Made by a program: the position numbers and the translations under genes. From an uncultured Brevundimonas sp. (lineage in GTDB: Bacteria; Pseudomonadota; Alphaproteobacteria; Caulobacterales; Caulobacteraceae), in assembly GCA_946885435.1 (NCBI GenBank), contig CAMPGL010000127.1, positions 1 to 6,113 on the forward strand: a stretch of 6,113 nt of DNA. The letters run 5' to 3'. Each line of letters starts with the position of its first letter. Position 1 is the stretch's first letter. The notes below the pieces were generated by a model. It did no database searches. It was given only the letters and a program-made list of their open reading frames with translations, and was not told the origin of the DNA. Below are positions 1 to 5,672 of the stretch, one piece after another.

Positions 1-327
1 GTAGAGGCGCAGGAACCCCCCAGCCGTCCCCAGGGGACCACGCCCGCAGACCCTGACCGACCGACGGCGCCCCCGCCGACCACGAGCGGTGGCGCGGCCG
101 TGCAGATCGGCGCCTTCTCTTCGCGCGAGGCCGCCGAGCGGGCCTATGCCGAGGTCGCGGCCTCGTTCCCGCAGTTCGCCACCGGCCGGACCCGCGGCAT
201 CGAGCAGGTCACGACCTCGGACGGCAGGACCGTCTATCGGACGACGATGAACGGTTTCTCGGGTGAGCAGGCGCGGGCCTTCTGCGGCGCGATGCGGGCC
301 TCGGGTCGCGACTGCGTGGTCCGCTGA
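1..327 (+). CDS. SPOR-domain protein, C-terminal part (5' end outside window)
   Basis: The reading frame is open from the first base and ends at TGA 325-327, giving the last 108 residues of a longer protein. Residues 1-33 are a Pro/Thr/Ala-rich linker of low complexity. Residues 34-108 are a SPOR domain: it begins VQIGAFSS, has an RTTMNGF strand in the middle and closes with AFCGAMRASGRDCVV, which fits the usual A..CG.L...G..C.V ending. SPOR domains bind peptidoglycan stripped of stem peptides and often bring proteins to the division septum; such proteins are usually anchored in the inner membrane with the domain in the periplasm. The membrane anchor, if present, lies upstream and cannot be seen. 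In related alphaproteobacteria a SPOR gene often lies between argS and nagZ, which fits here. The domain call is firm; the specific role is inferred. Confidence 0.87.
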   Translation, partial: VEAQEPPSRPQGTTPADPDRPTAPPPTTSGGAAVQIGAFSSREAAERAYAEVAASFPQFATGRTRGIEQVTTSDGRTVYRTTMNGFSGEQARAFCGAMRASGRDCVVR

Positions 328-328
328 G

Positions 329-1375
329 TTGAGCCTTGCGGCCATCTTCGGCTGTTCCGGACCTCGGCTGGCCGAGGCCGAGCGGGACTTCTTCGCCGAG
401 GTCAGGCCGTGGGGCTTCATTCTCTTCAAGCGCAATGTCGAGACTCCGGCGCAAGTCGCTGAACTGACGGCGGCGCTGCGCGCGAGCGTGGGCGATGACC
501 GGACTCCGGTCCTGATCGATCAGGAAGGCGGCCGGGTGCAGCGGATGGGCCCGCCGCACTGGCCGAAATATCCGCCGGGCGCGGCGTACCTGAAGGCCAC
601 GAACGACCCCTTGGCCGCGCGTGAACTCAGCCGGCTGGGCGCGCGCCTGATGGCGCATGATCTCAAGGCGGTCGGGGTCGACGTGGACTGCGCGCCGGTG
701 CTCGACGTGCCGGTGCCCGGCGCGCACGACATCATCGGCGATCGCGCCTACGCTCAGGATCCGGCGACGGTCTCCCAGCTCGGCCGCGCTGCGGCGGAGG
801 GACTGCTCGCCGGTGGCGTCCTGCCGGTGATCAAGCACATGCCCGGCCACGGCCGCGCCTTCGCCGACAGCCATCACGAACTTCCGGTCGTGAAGACCTC
901 GCTGGAGGAGCTGGAGGCCTGGGACTTCGCGCCCTTCCGGGCGCTGTCGGACATGCCGCTGGGCATGACCGCCCATGTCGTCTTCGAGGCGATCGACCCG
1001 AAGCGGCCGGCGACGACCTCGAAGAAGGCCGTCCGCCTGATCCGCGAGCGGCTCGGCTTCGACGGCCTGCTCATGACGGACGACCTGTCGATGAAGGCTC
1101 TGTCGGGTTCGCTGGCTGAGCGGACCACCGCGTCGCTCAAGGCCGGCTGCGACGTGGTCCTGCACTGCAACGGGAATCTCGACGAAATGCGCGAGATCGC
1201 CGAGGCCGCGCACAAGCTGAAGGGCCGTTCGAAGCGGCGCGCCGAGGCCGCCCTGGCCCGGATCGTCCATACGCCCGAACCGCTGGAGCCCGTAGCGGCG
1301 CGCGAGCGGCTGGACGCCATGCTGGCGGGCCGACTGGACGCCGCGCGCGGTCCTGACGTAGGCGAGGCGCAATGA
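329..1375 (+). CDS. nagZ: beta-N-acetylhexosaminidase NagZ (GH3 family)
   Basis: This cytoplasmic glycoside hydrolase family 3 enzyme removes N-acetylglucosamine from GlcNAc-anhydroMurNAc (muro)peptides during cell-wall recycling. With the start used here it has 348 residues, normal for NagZ. Visible motifs are LIDQEGGRVQR (about 62-72), KHMPGHG (169-175), followed by the DSH loop (180-182) whose Asp-His pair supplies the unusual general acid/base of NagZ, and MTDDLSM (249-255) carrying the nucleophilic Asp (251). There is no signal peptide, as expected. The start is uncertain. TTG at 329 gives the natural N-terminus MSLAAIFGCSG and lies one base after the SPOR stop, suggesting reinitiation, but no clear Shine-Dalgarno sequence precedes it. 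An in-frame GTG at 263 would add 22 unrelated-looking residues and overlap the SPOR gene by 65 nt. The next in-frame ATG falls after the conserved DQEGG motif and is excluded. The 3' end overlaps scpA by 4 nt. Confidence 0.95.
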   Translation: MSLAAIFGCSGPRLAEAERDFFAEVRPWGFILFKRNVETPAQVAELTAALRASVGDDRTPVLIDQEGGRVQRMGPPHWPKYPPGAAYLKATNDPLAARELSRLGARLMAHDLKAVGVDVDCAPVLDVPVPGAHDIIGDRAYAQDPATVSQLGRAAAEGLLAGGVLPVIKHMPGHGRAFADSHHELPVVKTSLEELEAWDFAPFRALSDMPLGMTAHVVFEAIDPKRPATTSKKAVRLIRERLGFDGLLMTDDLSMKALSGSLAERTTASLKAGCDVVLHCNGNLDEMREIAEAAHKLKGRSKRRAEAALARIVHTPEPLEPVAARERLDAMLAGRLDAARGPDVGEAQ

Positions 1376-2199
1376 GCGACGCCTTCCAGCCCAACCTCGA
1401 CTTCTCGGCCGCCGACGCCGCGGCCGAGGGCGGCGAGGCCTTCGTCGTCGATCTGGAAGGCTTCGAGGGGCCGCTGCACGTCCTGTTGGCTCTGGCCCGC
1501 ACCCAGAAGGTCGATCTGCTCAGTCTGTCGATCACCAAGCTGGCCGAACAGTATCTGGTCTTCGTGCACGAGGCGCGGCGGCGGAACTTCGCCCTCGCGG
1601 CCGATTATCTCGTGATGGCTTCCTGGCTGGCCTATCTGAAGTCGCGCCTGCTGTTGCCCAAACCGGAGCGCAAGGTGGAGGGCGAGCCGCCCGCCGAGGT
1701 CATGGCTCAGCAGCTGGCCTTCCGCCTGATGAAGCTGGAAGCGATGCGCAAGGCCGTCGAGACCCTGACCAAGGGGCCGCAGCTGGGTCGGGACGTCTTC
1801 GGCCGCGGCGACCCCGAGCAGCGGGTGGTCCTGCCGTCGAACAAGCTGGACGCGAGCCTCTATGACCTGATGTCGGCCTATGTTTCCCAGCGCCGCCGCG
1901 AGGCCGAGCGCAGTTACTCCCCGACCCAGCGTGTCGAGGCCTTCCCGCTGGAGGAGGCGCGCGACTGGATGATGAGCCAGCTGCCGCGGCTGAGCGCCTG
2001 GACGGAACTGACGCGCGTCGCGCCCAAGGGCCATGCGGAAGGGGAGGGGCCGTCCCAGACCTCGTGCCTGGCCTCGACCTTCTCGGCGAGCCTGGAGCTG
2101 GTCAAGGAAGGCCGGCTGGAGGCCAGGCAGCTTGACGCCTTCGACTCGCTGTTCGTGAAATCGCGCCGCGATGTTCTGGTGCTGGAGCCGGAGCAATGA
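1372..2199 (+). CDS. scpA: segregation and condensation protein ScpA (kleisin)
   Basis: ScpA is the kleisin subunit of the bacterial SMC-ScpAB condensin; it bridges the two SMC heads, binds a ScpB dimer and supports chromosome organisation and segregation. The product has 275 residues. The N-terminal kleisin domain is clear: FVVDLEGFEGPLHVLLALAR (24-43), QKVDLLSLSITKLAEQYL (45-62) and the helix AADYLVMASWLAYLKSRLLLP (76-96), the part that contacts the SMC neck. A charged middle section follows. The C-terminal winged-helix region spans about 187-263 (RVEAF.. through TFSASLELVKEGRLEARQ and FDSLFVK), which in the family binds the SMC cap. The ATG lies inside the nagZ stop (ATGA, 1372-1375), so translation is probably coupled. 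A GAGG at 1364-1367 is a possible, rather close, ribosome site. The first 23 residues are a poorly conserved Ala/Asp-rich extension. Confidence 0.96.
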   Translation: MSDAFQPNLDFSAADAAAEGGEAFVVDLEGFEGPLHVLLALARTQKVDLLSLSITKLAEQYLVFVHEARRRNFALAADYLVMASWLAYLKSRLLLPKPERKVEGEPPAEVMAQQLAFRLMKLEAMRKAVETLTKGPQLGRDVFGRGDPEQRVVLPSNKLDASLYDLMSAYVSQRRREAERSYSPTQRVEAFPLEEARDWMMSQLPRLSAWTELTRVAPKGHAEGEGPSQTSCLASTFSASLELVKEGRLEARQLDAFDSLFVKSRRDVLVLEPEQ

Positions 2200-2855
2200 G
2201 CCTGTTCGTGGCTGACGAGGCCGAGATCGAACGCCGCGTCGAGGCCCTGCTGTTCGCCGCCGCCGGCCCGCTGTCGATCGCCGACATCGCGCGCCGCCTG
2301 CCCGAGGGCGCCGACGCCGGCCAGGCCATCGCGGGCCTGCGCGCCCGCTACGCGGGGCGGGGCGTGGAGCTGGTCTGCGTCGCCGACCGCTGGGCCTTCC
2401 GCACCGCGCCGGACCTGTCCTTCCTGATGACTGAGCAGCGCGACGAACCGCGCAAACTGTCCAAGGCCGCGCTCGAGACCCTGGCCATCATCGCCTACCA
2501 CCAACCCGTCACCCGCGCGGAGATCGAAAGCGTGCGCGGCGTGTCCCTCTCCAAGGGCACGCTGGACCTGCTGCTGGAGATGGGCCTCGTGCGCCTCCGT
2601 GGCCGTCGCCGTTCGCCGGGGCGGCCGGTGACCTACGGCACCACGGATCACTTCCTGGAGCACTTCGGCCTGGCCAGCCTGCACGACCTGCCGGGCGCGG
2701 CCGAGATGCGGGCGGCGGGACTGCTCGACCTGTCGCTGCCCGCCGACTTCTCCGCCCCCGACCCGACCCGCACCGCCTCCGACGAGGAGGACCCGATCGA
2801 GGACGAGGACGACGCCCCCGAGTTCGCCCAGGACTTCATGGGCGAGGAGCGCTGA
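2196..2855 (+). CDS. scpB: segregation and condensation protein ScpB
   Basis: ScpB dimerises and binds the central part of ScpA in the SMC-ScpAB condensin complex. The protein has 219 residues with two winged-helix domains. The first contains RRVEALLFAAAGPLSIADIARRL (about 13-35). The second contains the family signature LSKAALETLAIIAYHQPVTRAEIE (88-111) and RGVSLSKGTLDLLLEMGLV (114-132), then RPVTYGTTDHFLEHFGLASL (143-162). Residues 187-219 form an acidic, probably disordered tail (DEEDPIEDEDD). The ATG overlaps the scpA stop (ATGA, 2196-2199); GGAG at 2184-2187, 8 nt upstream, is a good ribosome site. Overlap with scpA fits the need for matched amounts of the two subunits. No terminator with a T-run follows the stop. 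Confidence 0.96.
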   Translation: MSLFVADEAEIERRVEALLFAAAGPLSIADIARRLPEGADAGQAIAGLRARYAGRGVELVCVADRWAFRTAPDLSFLMTEQRDEPRKLSKAALETLAIIAYHQPVTRAEIESVRGVSLSKGTLDLLLEMGLVRLRGRRRSPGRPVTYGTTDHFLEHFGLASLHDLPGAAEMRAAGLLDLSLPADFSAPDPTRTASDEEDPIEDEDDAPEFAQDFMGEER

Positions 2856-2876
2856 GCGCATTAAAATTGCTTAAGT

Positions 2877-2892
2877 GGCGCGCGCGCGCGCC
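2877..2892. repeat. 16-bp alternating GC palindrome, copy 1
   Basis: The sequence GGCGCGCGCGCGCGCC is its own reverse complement and contains seven GC dinucleotides in a row. The same 16 bases, plus the following GA, recur at 4098-4115 inside the M13 gene. Such tracts can adopt Z-DNA or cruciform forms in principle. Here it lies between an AT-rich patch and the M13 ribosome site. It has no T-run after it, so it is not a standard terminator. Confidence 0.7.
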
Positions 2893-2920
2893 GAGGCGTC
2901 TAAGCTGGCCGGACGTGATG

Positions 2921-2925
2921 AGGAG
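2921..2925 (+). promoter_or_regulatory. Ribosome binding site that sets the M13 lipoprotein start
   Basis: AGGAG lies 6 nt before the ATG at 2932, which is ideal spacing. It decides between this ATG and an in-frame GTG at 2875. The GTG start would put 19 Arg/Ala/Glu-rich residues in front of the lipoprotein signal peptide, and no good ribosome site precedes it. Confidence 0.8.
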
Positions 2926-2931
2926 AGCTGC

Positions 2932-5010
2932 ATGCTCCGACGCCTGACGGCCTTGATGGCCCCCGCCGCTGTCCTGCTGGTTCTCGCCGCCTGCCAAGGC
3001 GATGGAGAGCCCGCCGCCCGCACCGAGCCGGTCTTCGGCGAGTTCGGCTTCGACACCACCGGCATGGACCGCACCGTCCAGCCGGGCCAGGACTGGTTCT
3101 CCTACGCCAACGGCGAGTGGCATCGGTCGACCGAAATCCCCGCCGACCGCTCCAGCTTCAACGCCTTCACCTTCCTGACCATCCAGGCCCAGGAGCGCAC
3201 CCGCGCCATCGTCGAGGAGGCCGCGGCCGACGCCGAGGCCGAGGGCGATCTGGCGCGCATCGGCGCCTTCTACGCGGCCTTCATGGACGAGGAGGGCATC
3301 GAACGCGCCGGTCTCGACCCGGTTCGGCCGGAACTCGACGCCATCGCGCGCATCGGGGACCGCGAGCAGCTCTCGGCCGCGCTCGGCCAGACCCTGCGGG
3401 CGGACGTCGATCTGTTGAACGCCACCGACTACTACACCGACCGGCTGTTCGGCCTGTGGGTGTCGCAGGACTTCGACGCCCCGACGCGCAACTCGCCCTA
3501 TCTGGTGCAGGGCGGCCTGGGCATGCCTGACCGGGCCTTCTATCTCGACAGCGACGCGCGCATGGCGGAGATGCGCACCGCCTATCGCGCGCACATCGCC
3601 CGTGTGCTTCAGCTCGCCGGCGTCTCCGACCCGCAGGGCAAGGCCCAGCGCATCCTCGCGCTCGAGACCGCAATCGCGCGCTCGCACGCCACGGCCGAGC
3701 AGACCAGCGATGTCGAGGCCGGCAACAATCACTGGAACATCGGCGACTTCAACAGCCGCGCGCCCGGCATGGACTGGGAGGCCTATTTCGGGGCGGCGGA
3801 TCTCGCCTCGCAGTCGACCTTCGTGGTCTGGCAGCCCGGCGCCGTGACCGGGATCTCGCGCCTCGTCGGCTCGGAATCGCTGGAAACCTGGAAGGACTAT
3901 CTGACCTTCCACGCGCTCGATCGCGCCTCGCCCTATCTGCCGCGCGCCTTCGCGGAGGCGAACTTCGCCTTCTACGGCACGACCCTGTCTGGCACGCCCC
4001 AGCAGGCGCCGCGCTGGCGCCGAGCCATCAACGCCACCAACGCCGCGCTCGGCGAAGCGGTCGGCCGCGAGTATGTGGCGCGGCATTTCCCCGAAGAGGC
4101 GCGCGCGCGCGCCGACGAGCTGGTTCGCAACCTGATGGCCGCCTTCGGCGAGCGGATCGACAACCTCGAGTGGATGTCGGACAGCACCAAGGCCGCGGCT
4201 CGCCGGAAGCTGGAGACCCTGACCGTCTCGATCGGCTATCCGGAGACCTGGCGCGACTACAGCGCCCTGGAGATCCGCCGCGACCAAGCCTACGCCAACG
4301 TCGCCAATGCGGAGCTGTTTAACTACCGCCGCAACATTGAGAAGCTGAACCGTCCCGTCACCCACGACGAGTGGTACATGCTGCCCCAGGAGGTGAACGC
4401 CCTGAACGTTCCCCTGGAGAACCGCCTGATCTTCCCGGCGGCGATCCTGGAGGCGCCCTTCTTCGATCCCAACGCCGACCCGGCGATCAACTACGGCGCG
4501 ATTGGCGGAGTGATCGGCCACGAGATCACCCACAGCTTCGACTCGACTGGCGCCCTGTTCGACGAGACCGGCCGGCTGAGGAACTGGTGGACGCCGGAGG
4601 ACTTCGCTCGCTTCGAGGCGGCGGGCCGCGCCCTGGCCGCCCAGTACGACGCCTATGAGGCCTTCCCGGGCCTAAACCTGAACGGTGACCTGACACTGGG
4701 CGAAAACATCGCCGACGTGGCGGGCCTGGCCACCGCCTACGACGCCTATCGGCTGTCCCTGAACGGACAGGAGGCGCCGGTGCTCGGCGGCTTCACCGGC
4801 GACCAGCGGTTCTTCCTCGGCTGGGCCCAGGTGTGGCGTTCCAAGTATCGGGAGCCTGCCCTACGCAACTCCATCCTGACCGGCGTGCACTCTCCGGGTC
4901 CCTGGCGGGCGGCGACCGTGCGCAATCAAGACGCCTGGTACACGGCGTTCGACGTCCAGCCGGGCCAGGCGCTCTATCTGGCGCCGGAAGACCGGGTCGA
5001 GGTCTGGTAG
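2932..5010 (+). CDS. M13 family zinc metallopeptidase, predicted lipoprotein (neprilysin/PepO-like)
   Basis: The 692-residue product is a periplasmic zinc endopeptidase of family M13, which cleaves oligopeptides. Residues 1-21 form a lipoprotein signal: RR near the start, a hydrophobic core and the lipobox LAAC with Cys21, the only cysteine in the protein. Gln at +2 would favour outer-membrane sorting under the E. coli rule. The M13 N-terminal domain starts at about 52 (GQDWFSYANGEW). Zinc and catalytic residues are present: HEITH (530-534, catalytic Glu531), ENIAD (591-595, third ligand Glu591, Asp595), HSPGPWR (His653, Arg659, matching neprilysin His711 and Arg717), WWT (552-554) and the usual C-terminal Trp. 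The family's NAY/FY substrate motif reads NALN (489-492): Asn-Ala is kept but the aromatic pair is lost. Length is normal. Substrate is unknown. It interrupts an otherwise housekeeping order between scpB and tatA. The family call is very secure. Confidence 0.95.
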   Translation: MLRRLTALMAPAAVLLVLAACQGDGEPAARTEPVFGEFGFDTTGMDRTVQPGQDWFSYANGEWHRSTEIPADRSSFNAFTFLTIQAQERTRAIVEEAAADAEAEGDLARIGAFYAAFMDEEGIERAGLDPVRPELDAIARIGDREQLSAALGQTLRADVDLLNATDYYTDRLFGLWVSQDFDAPTRNSPYLVQGGLGMPDRAFYLDSDARMAEMRTAYRAHIARVLQLAGVSDPQGKAQRILALETAIARSHATAEQTSDVEAGNNHWNIGDFNSRAPGMDWEAYFGAADLASQSTFVVWQPGAVTGISRLVGSESLETWKDYLTFHALDRASPYLPRAFAEANFAFYGTTLSGTPQQAPRWRRAINATNAALGEAVGREYVARHFPEEARARADELVRNLMAAFGERIDNLEWMSDSTKAAARRKLETLTVSIGYPETWRDYSALEIRRDQAYANVANAELFNYRRNIEKLNRPVTHDEWYMLPQEVNALNVPLENRLIFPAAILEAPFFDPNADPAINYGAIGGVIGHEITHSFDSTGALFDETGRLRNWWTPEDFARFEAAGRALAAQYDAYEAFPGLNLNGDLTLGENIADVAGLATAYDAYRLSLNGQEAPVLGGFTGDQRFFLGWAQVWRSKYREPALRNSILTGVHSPGPWRAATVRNQDAWYTAFDVQPGQALYLAPEDRVEVW
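4098..4113. repeat. 16-bp alternating GC palindrome, copy 2 (inside the M13 gene)
   Basis: This is the same GGCGCGCGCGCGCGCC as at 2877-2892, here coding for part of EARARAD in the M13 peptidase. The flanks also match partly: AAG, one variable base, the palindrome, then GA, one variable base and G. Both copies sit in the same reading phase. Alternating Ala-Arg codons in a very GC-rich genome could produce this by chance. Confidence 0.6.
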
Positions 5011-5027
5011 GTCACGAAGGATTCAGC

Positions 5028-5060
5028 CTCGGGAGCCATGGTTCACCCATGACTCCCGAG
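5028..5060 (+). promoter_or_regulatory. Strong imperfect hairpin enclosing the start of the 90-aa gene
   Basis: Arms CTCGGGAG (5028-5035) and CTCCCGAG (5053-5060) pair perfectly over 8 bp. After one C/A mismatch, CATGG (5037-5041) pairs with CCATG (5047-5051) over 5 bp, leaving the loop TTCAC. It starts 17 nt after the M13 stop. The 5' arm holds a GGGAG ribosome-site-like sequence and the inner 3' arm holds the ATG (5049) of the next gene, so folding would hide the start signals. No T-run follows, so a classical intrinsic terminator is unlikely, though a 3'-end stabilising or attenuating role for the M13 message is possible. A DNA operator is another reading. The structure is seen directly; its function is inferred. 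Confidence 0.55.
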
Positions 5061-5321
5061 CTGGAAGCCGTTCACAAGTTCAACGCGTGGCTGTTCTCGC
5101 TTCCGCACGATCTGATCCTGTTGATCCTCTTCGCGCCCGCCGGTCTGGTCATGCTGATCATCGGCTGGGCCTTCGACCGCCGGGTGCGCTTTGACGGCGC
5201 CGGCTGGCCGTTCGGGGTCCACTCCGGGATTCCGGACCCGGACGAGGCCCCTGACGACACCGCCTGGATCGAGGCGGCCGAGGACGCGGTCGACGACGCG
5301 GTTCATCGACACGGACGGTAG
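5049..5321 (+). CDS. Hypothetical small single-pass membrane protein (90 aa)
   Basis: I do not recognise a family. The 90-residue product has a short polar N-terminus (1-20), one hydrophobic segment at about 21-42 (DLILLILFAPAGLVMLIIGW then AF), then DRRVRF, where the basic residues suggest a cytoplasmic C-terminus by the positive-inside rule. It ends in an acidic, Pro/Asp/Ala-rich tail (61-86). Codon third positions are mostly G or C, as in the neighbours, which supports real coding. ATG 5049 is the only usable in-frame start: upstream to the M13 stop there is no ATG, GTG or TTG in this frame. Its nearest ribosome-site-like sequence, GGGAG (5031-5035), is 13 nt away and lies in the hairpin 5028-5060. 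It lies 38 nt after the M13 gene and may be co-transcribed with it. Function is unknown. Confidence 0.7.
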   Translation: MTPELEAVHKFNAWLFSLPHDLILLILFAPAGLVMLIIGWAFDRRVRFDGAGWPFGVHSGIPDPDEAPDDTAWIEAAEDAVDDAVHRHGR

Positions 5322-5418
5322 GCTTTCCGTCAGGATTGCTTGGCTCGACGCGCGGTTCAGGCCTATATGTCGCCGAGTTCGCGGCGCAACATGACGTCGC
5401 ATTCAAGGAGACGTATCC
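5322..5418 (+). promoter_or_regulatory. Candidate promoter and leader of the tat operon
   Basis: A -35-like TTGGCT (5340-5345) and a -10-like TATATG (5364-5369) are 18 nt apart, each matching 4 of 6 consensus bases. The GCCTATATG context resembles housekeeping promoters of GC-rich alphaproteobacteria. Transcription would start near 5376 and give a leader of roughly 43 nt. A 5-bp GC stem (CGCCG 5371-5375 with CGGCG 5382-5386, 6-nt loop) lies at that point. I see no terminator for the upstream gene. The promoter is predicted by eye only. Confidence 0.4.
5407..5410 (+). promoter_or_regulatory. Ribosome binding site supporting the tatA GTG start
   Basis: GGAG, within AAGGAG (5405-5410), lies 8 nt before the GTG at 5419. 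It supports this non-ATG start. The upstream ATGs at 5367 and 5391 are in a different frame and give an unrelated basic peptide. Confidence 0.8.
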
Positions 5419-5643
5419 GTGGGCAGCTTCAGCATCTGGCACTGGCTCATCGTCATCGTGGTCGTGCTTCTGCTCTTCGGCGGCCGTGGCAAGCTGTCGG
5501 GCCTGATGGGCGACGCCGCCAAGGGCATCCGCGCCTTCCGTGACGGCCTGAAGAACGACGGCGAAGAGTCGGCAAACGGCCCGTCGGAGGGCACGAGCTC
5601 GCTGCCGCGCACCGACCGCGAAAAGGAAGAGCTGAACCGCTGA
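5419..5643 (+). CDS. tatA: twin-arginine translocase subunit TatA
   Basis: TatA is the pore-forming subunit of the twin-arginine pathway, which moves folded proteins across the inner membrane. The 74-residue product has the classic layout: a short N-terminus (MGSFSIWHW), one transmembrane helix at about 7-20, the Phe-Gly hinge (F20-G21) followed by [22 protein letters not shown] as the amphipathic helix (23-44), and a charged disordered tail. The GTG start is fixed by AAGGAG upstream and by alignment to the family N-terminus. tatB follows after 29 nt. A tatA/tatE distinction cannot be made from sequence alone, but the neighbouring tatB favours tatA. Confidence 0.95.
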   Translation: MGSFSIWHWLIVIVVVLLLFGGRGKLSGLMGDAAKGIRAFRDGLKNDGEESANGPSEGTSSLPRTDREKEELNR

Positions 5644-5672
5644 TCGCGGCCCGCTCGCGGAGACCCTGAGCC

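Larger units (their letters stand above)
2856..2931 (+). promoter_or_regulatory. Gap between scpB and the M13 gene, likely carrying its regulatory region
   Basis: This 76-bp gap contains the only AT-rich patch of the window, 2860-2874 (ATTAAAATTGCTTAA). It includes a -10-like TAAAAT (2862-2867), but I see no convincing -35 at the right distance upstream. Two TTAA half-sites (2861-2864 and 2871-2874) are separated by 6 nt. A 16-bp GC alternating palindrome follows at 2877-2892. No T-run terminator is visible for scpB. A promoter or regulator site for the downstream lipoprotein gene is an inference from composition and position; read-through from scpB is equally possible. Confidence 0.35.

Noticed and set aside
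26..38. Inverted repeat GTCCCC-A-GGGGAC near the left edge
   Set aside because: It lies within the Pro-rich coding linker of the SPOR protein, has almost no loop and no T-run, and is short enough to be chance.
874..2196. Minus-strand open frame of 440 aa opposite nagZ and scpA, and a similar one at 209-1372
   Set aside because: Both lie antisense to genes with clear motifs and show Gln/Arg/Leu-rich composition typical of antisense translation.
2875..2931. GTG at 2875 as the M13 start, adding 19 residues
   Set aside because: It would bury the lipoprotein signal peptide behind an Arg-rich stretch; ATG 2932 has an ideally spaced AGGAG.
2836..4533. Long minus-strand open frame (565 aa) opposite scpB's end and the M13 gene
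   Set aside because: It has no recognisable domain and is Gly/Arg/Val-rich. It mirrors a well-supported M13 gene on the other strand. Such shadows are routine at this GC content.
4833..5048. Upstream extension of the 90-aa gene's frame back into the M13 gene
   Set aside because: That part is a frame-shadow of the M13 C-terminus, with no start codon between the M13 stop and ATG 5049.
5020..5055. Two GANTC (CcrM methylation type) sites around the M13/small-gene junction, 5020-5024 and 5051-5055
   Set aside because: Several other GANTC sites occur within coding regions of this window, so the pair is not distinctive.
5367..5543. Short Arg/His-rich frame overlapping tatA (starts at 5367 or 5391)
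   Set aside because: It is out of frame with tatA, has no motif, and the AAGGAG spacing serves the tatA GTG.
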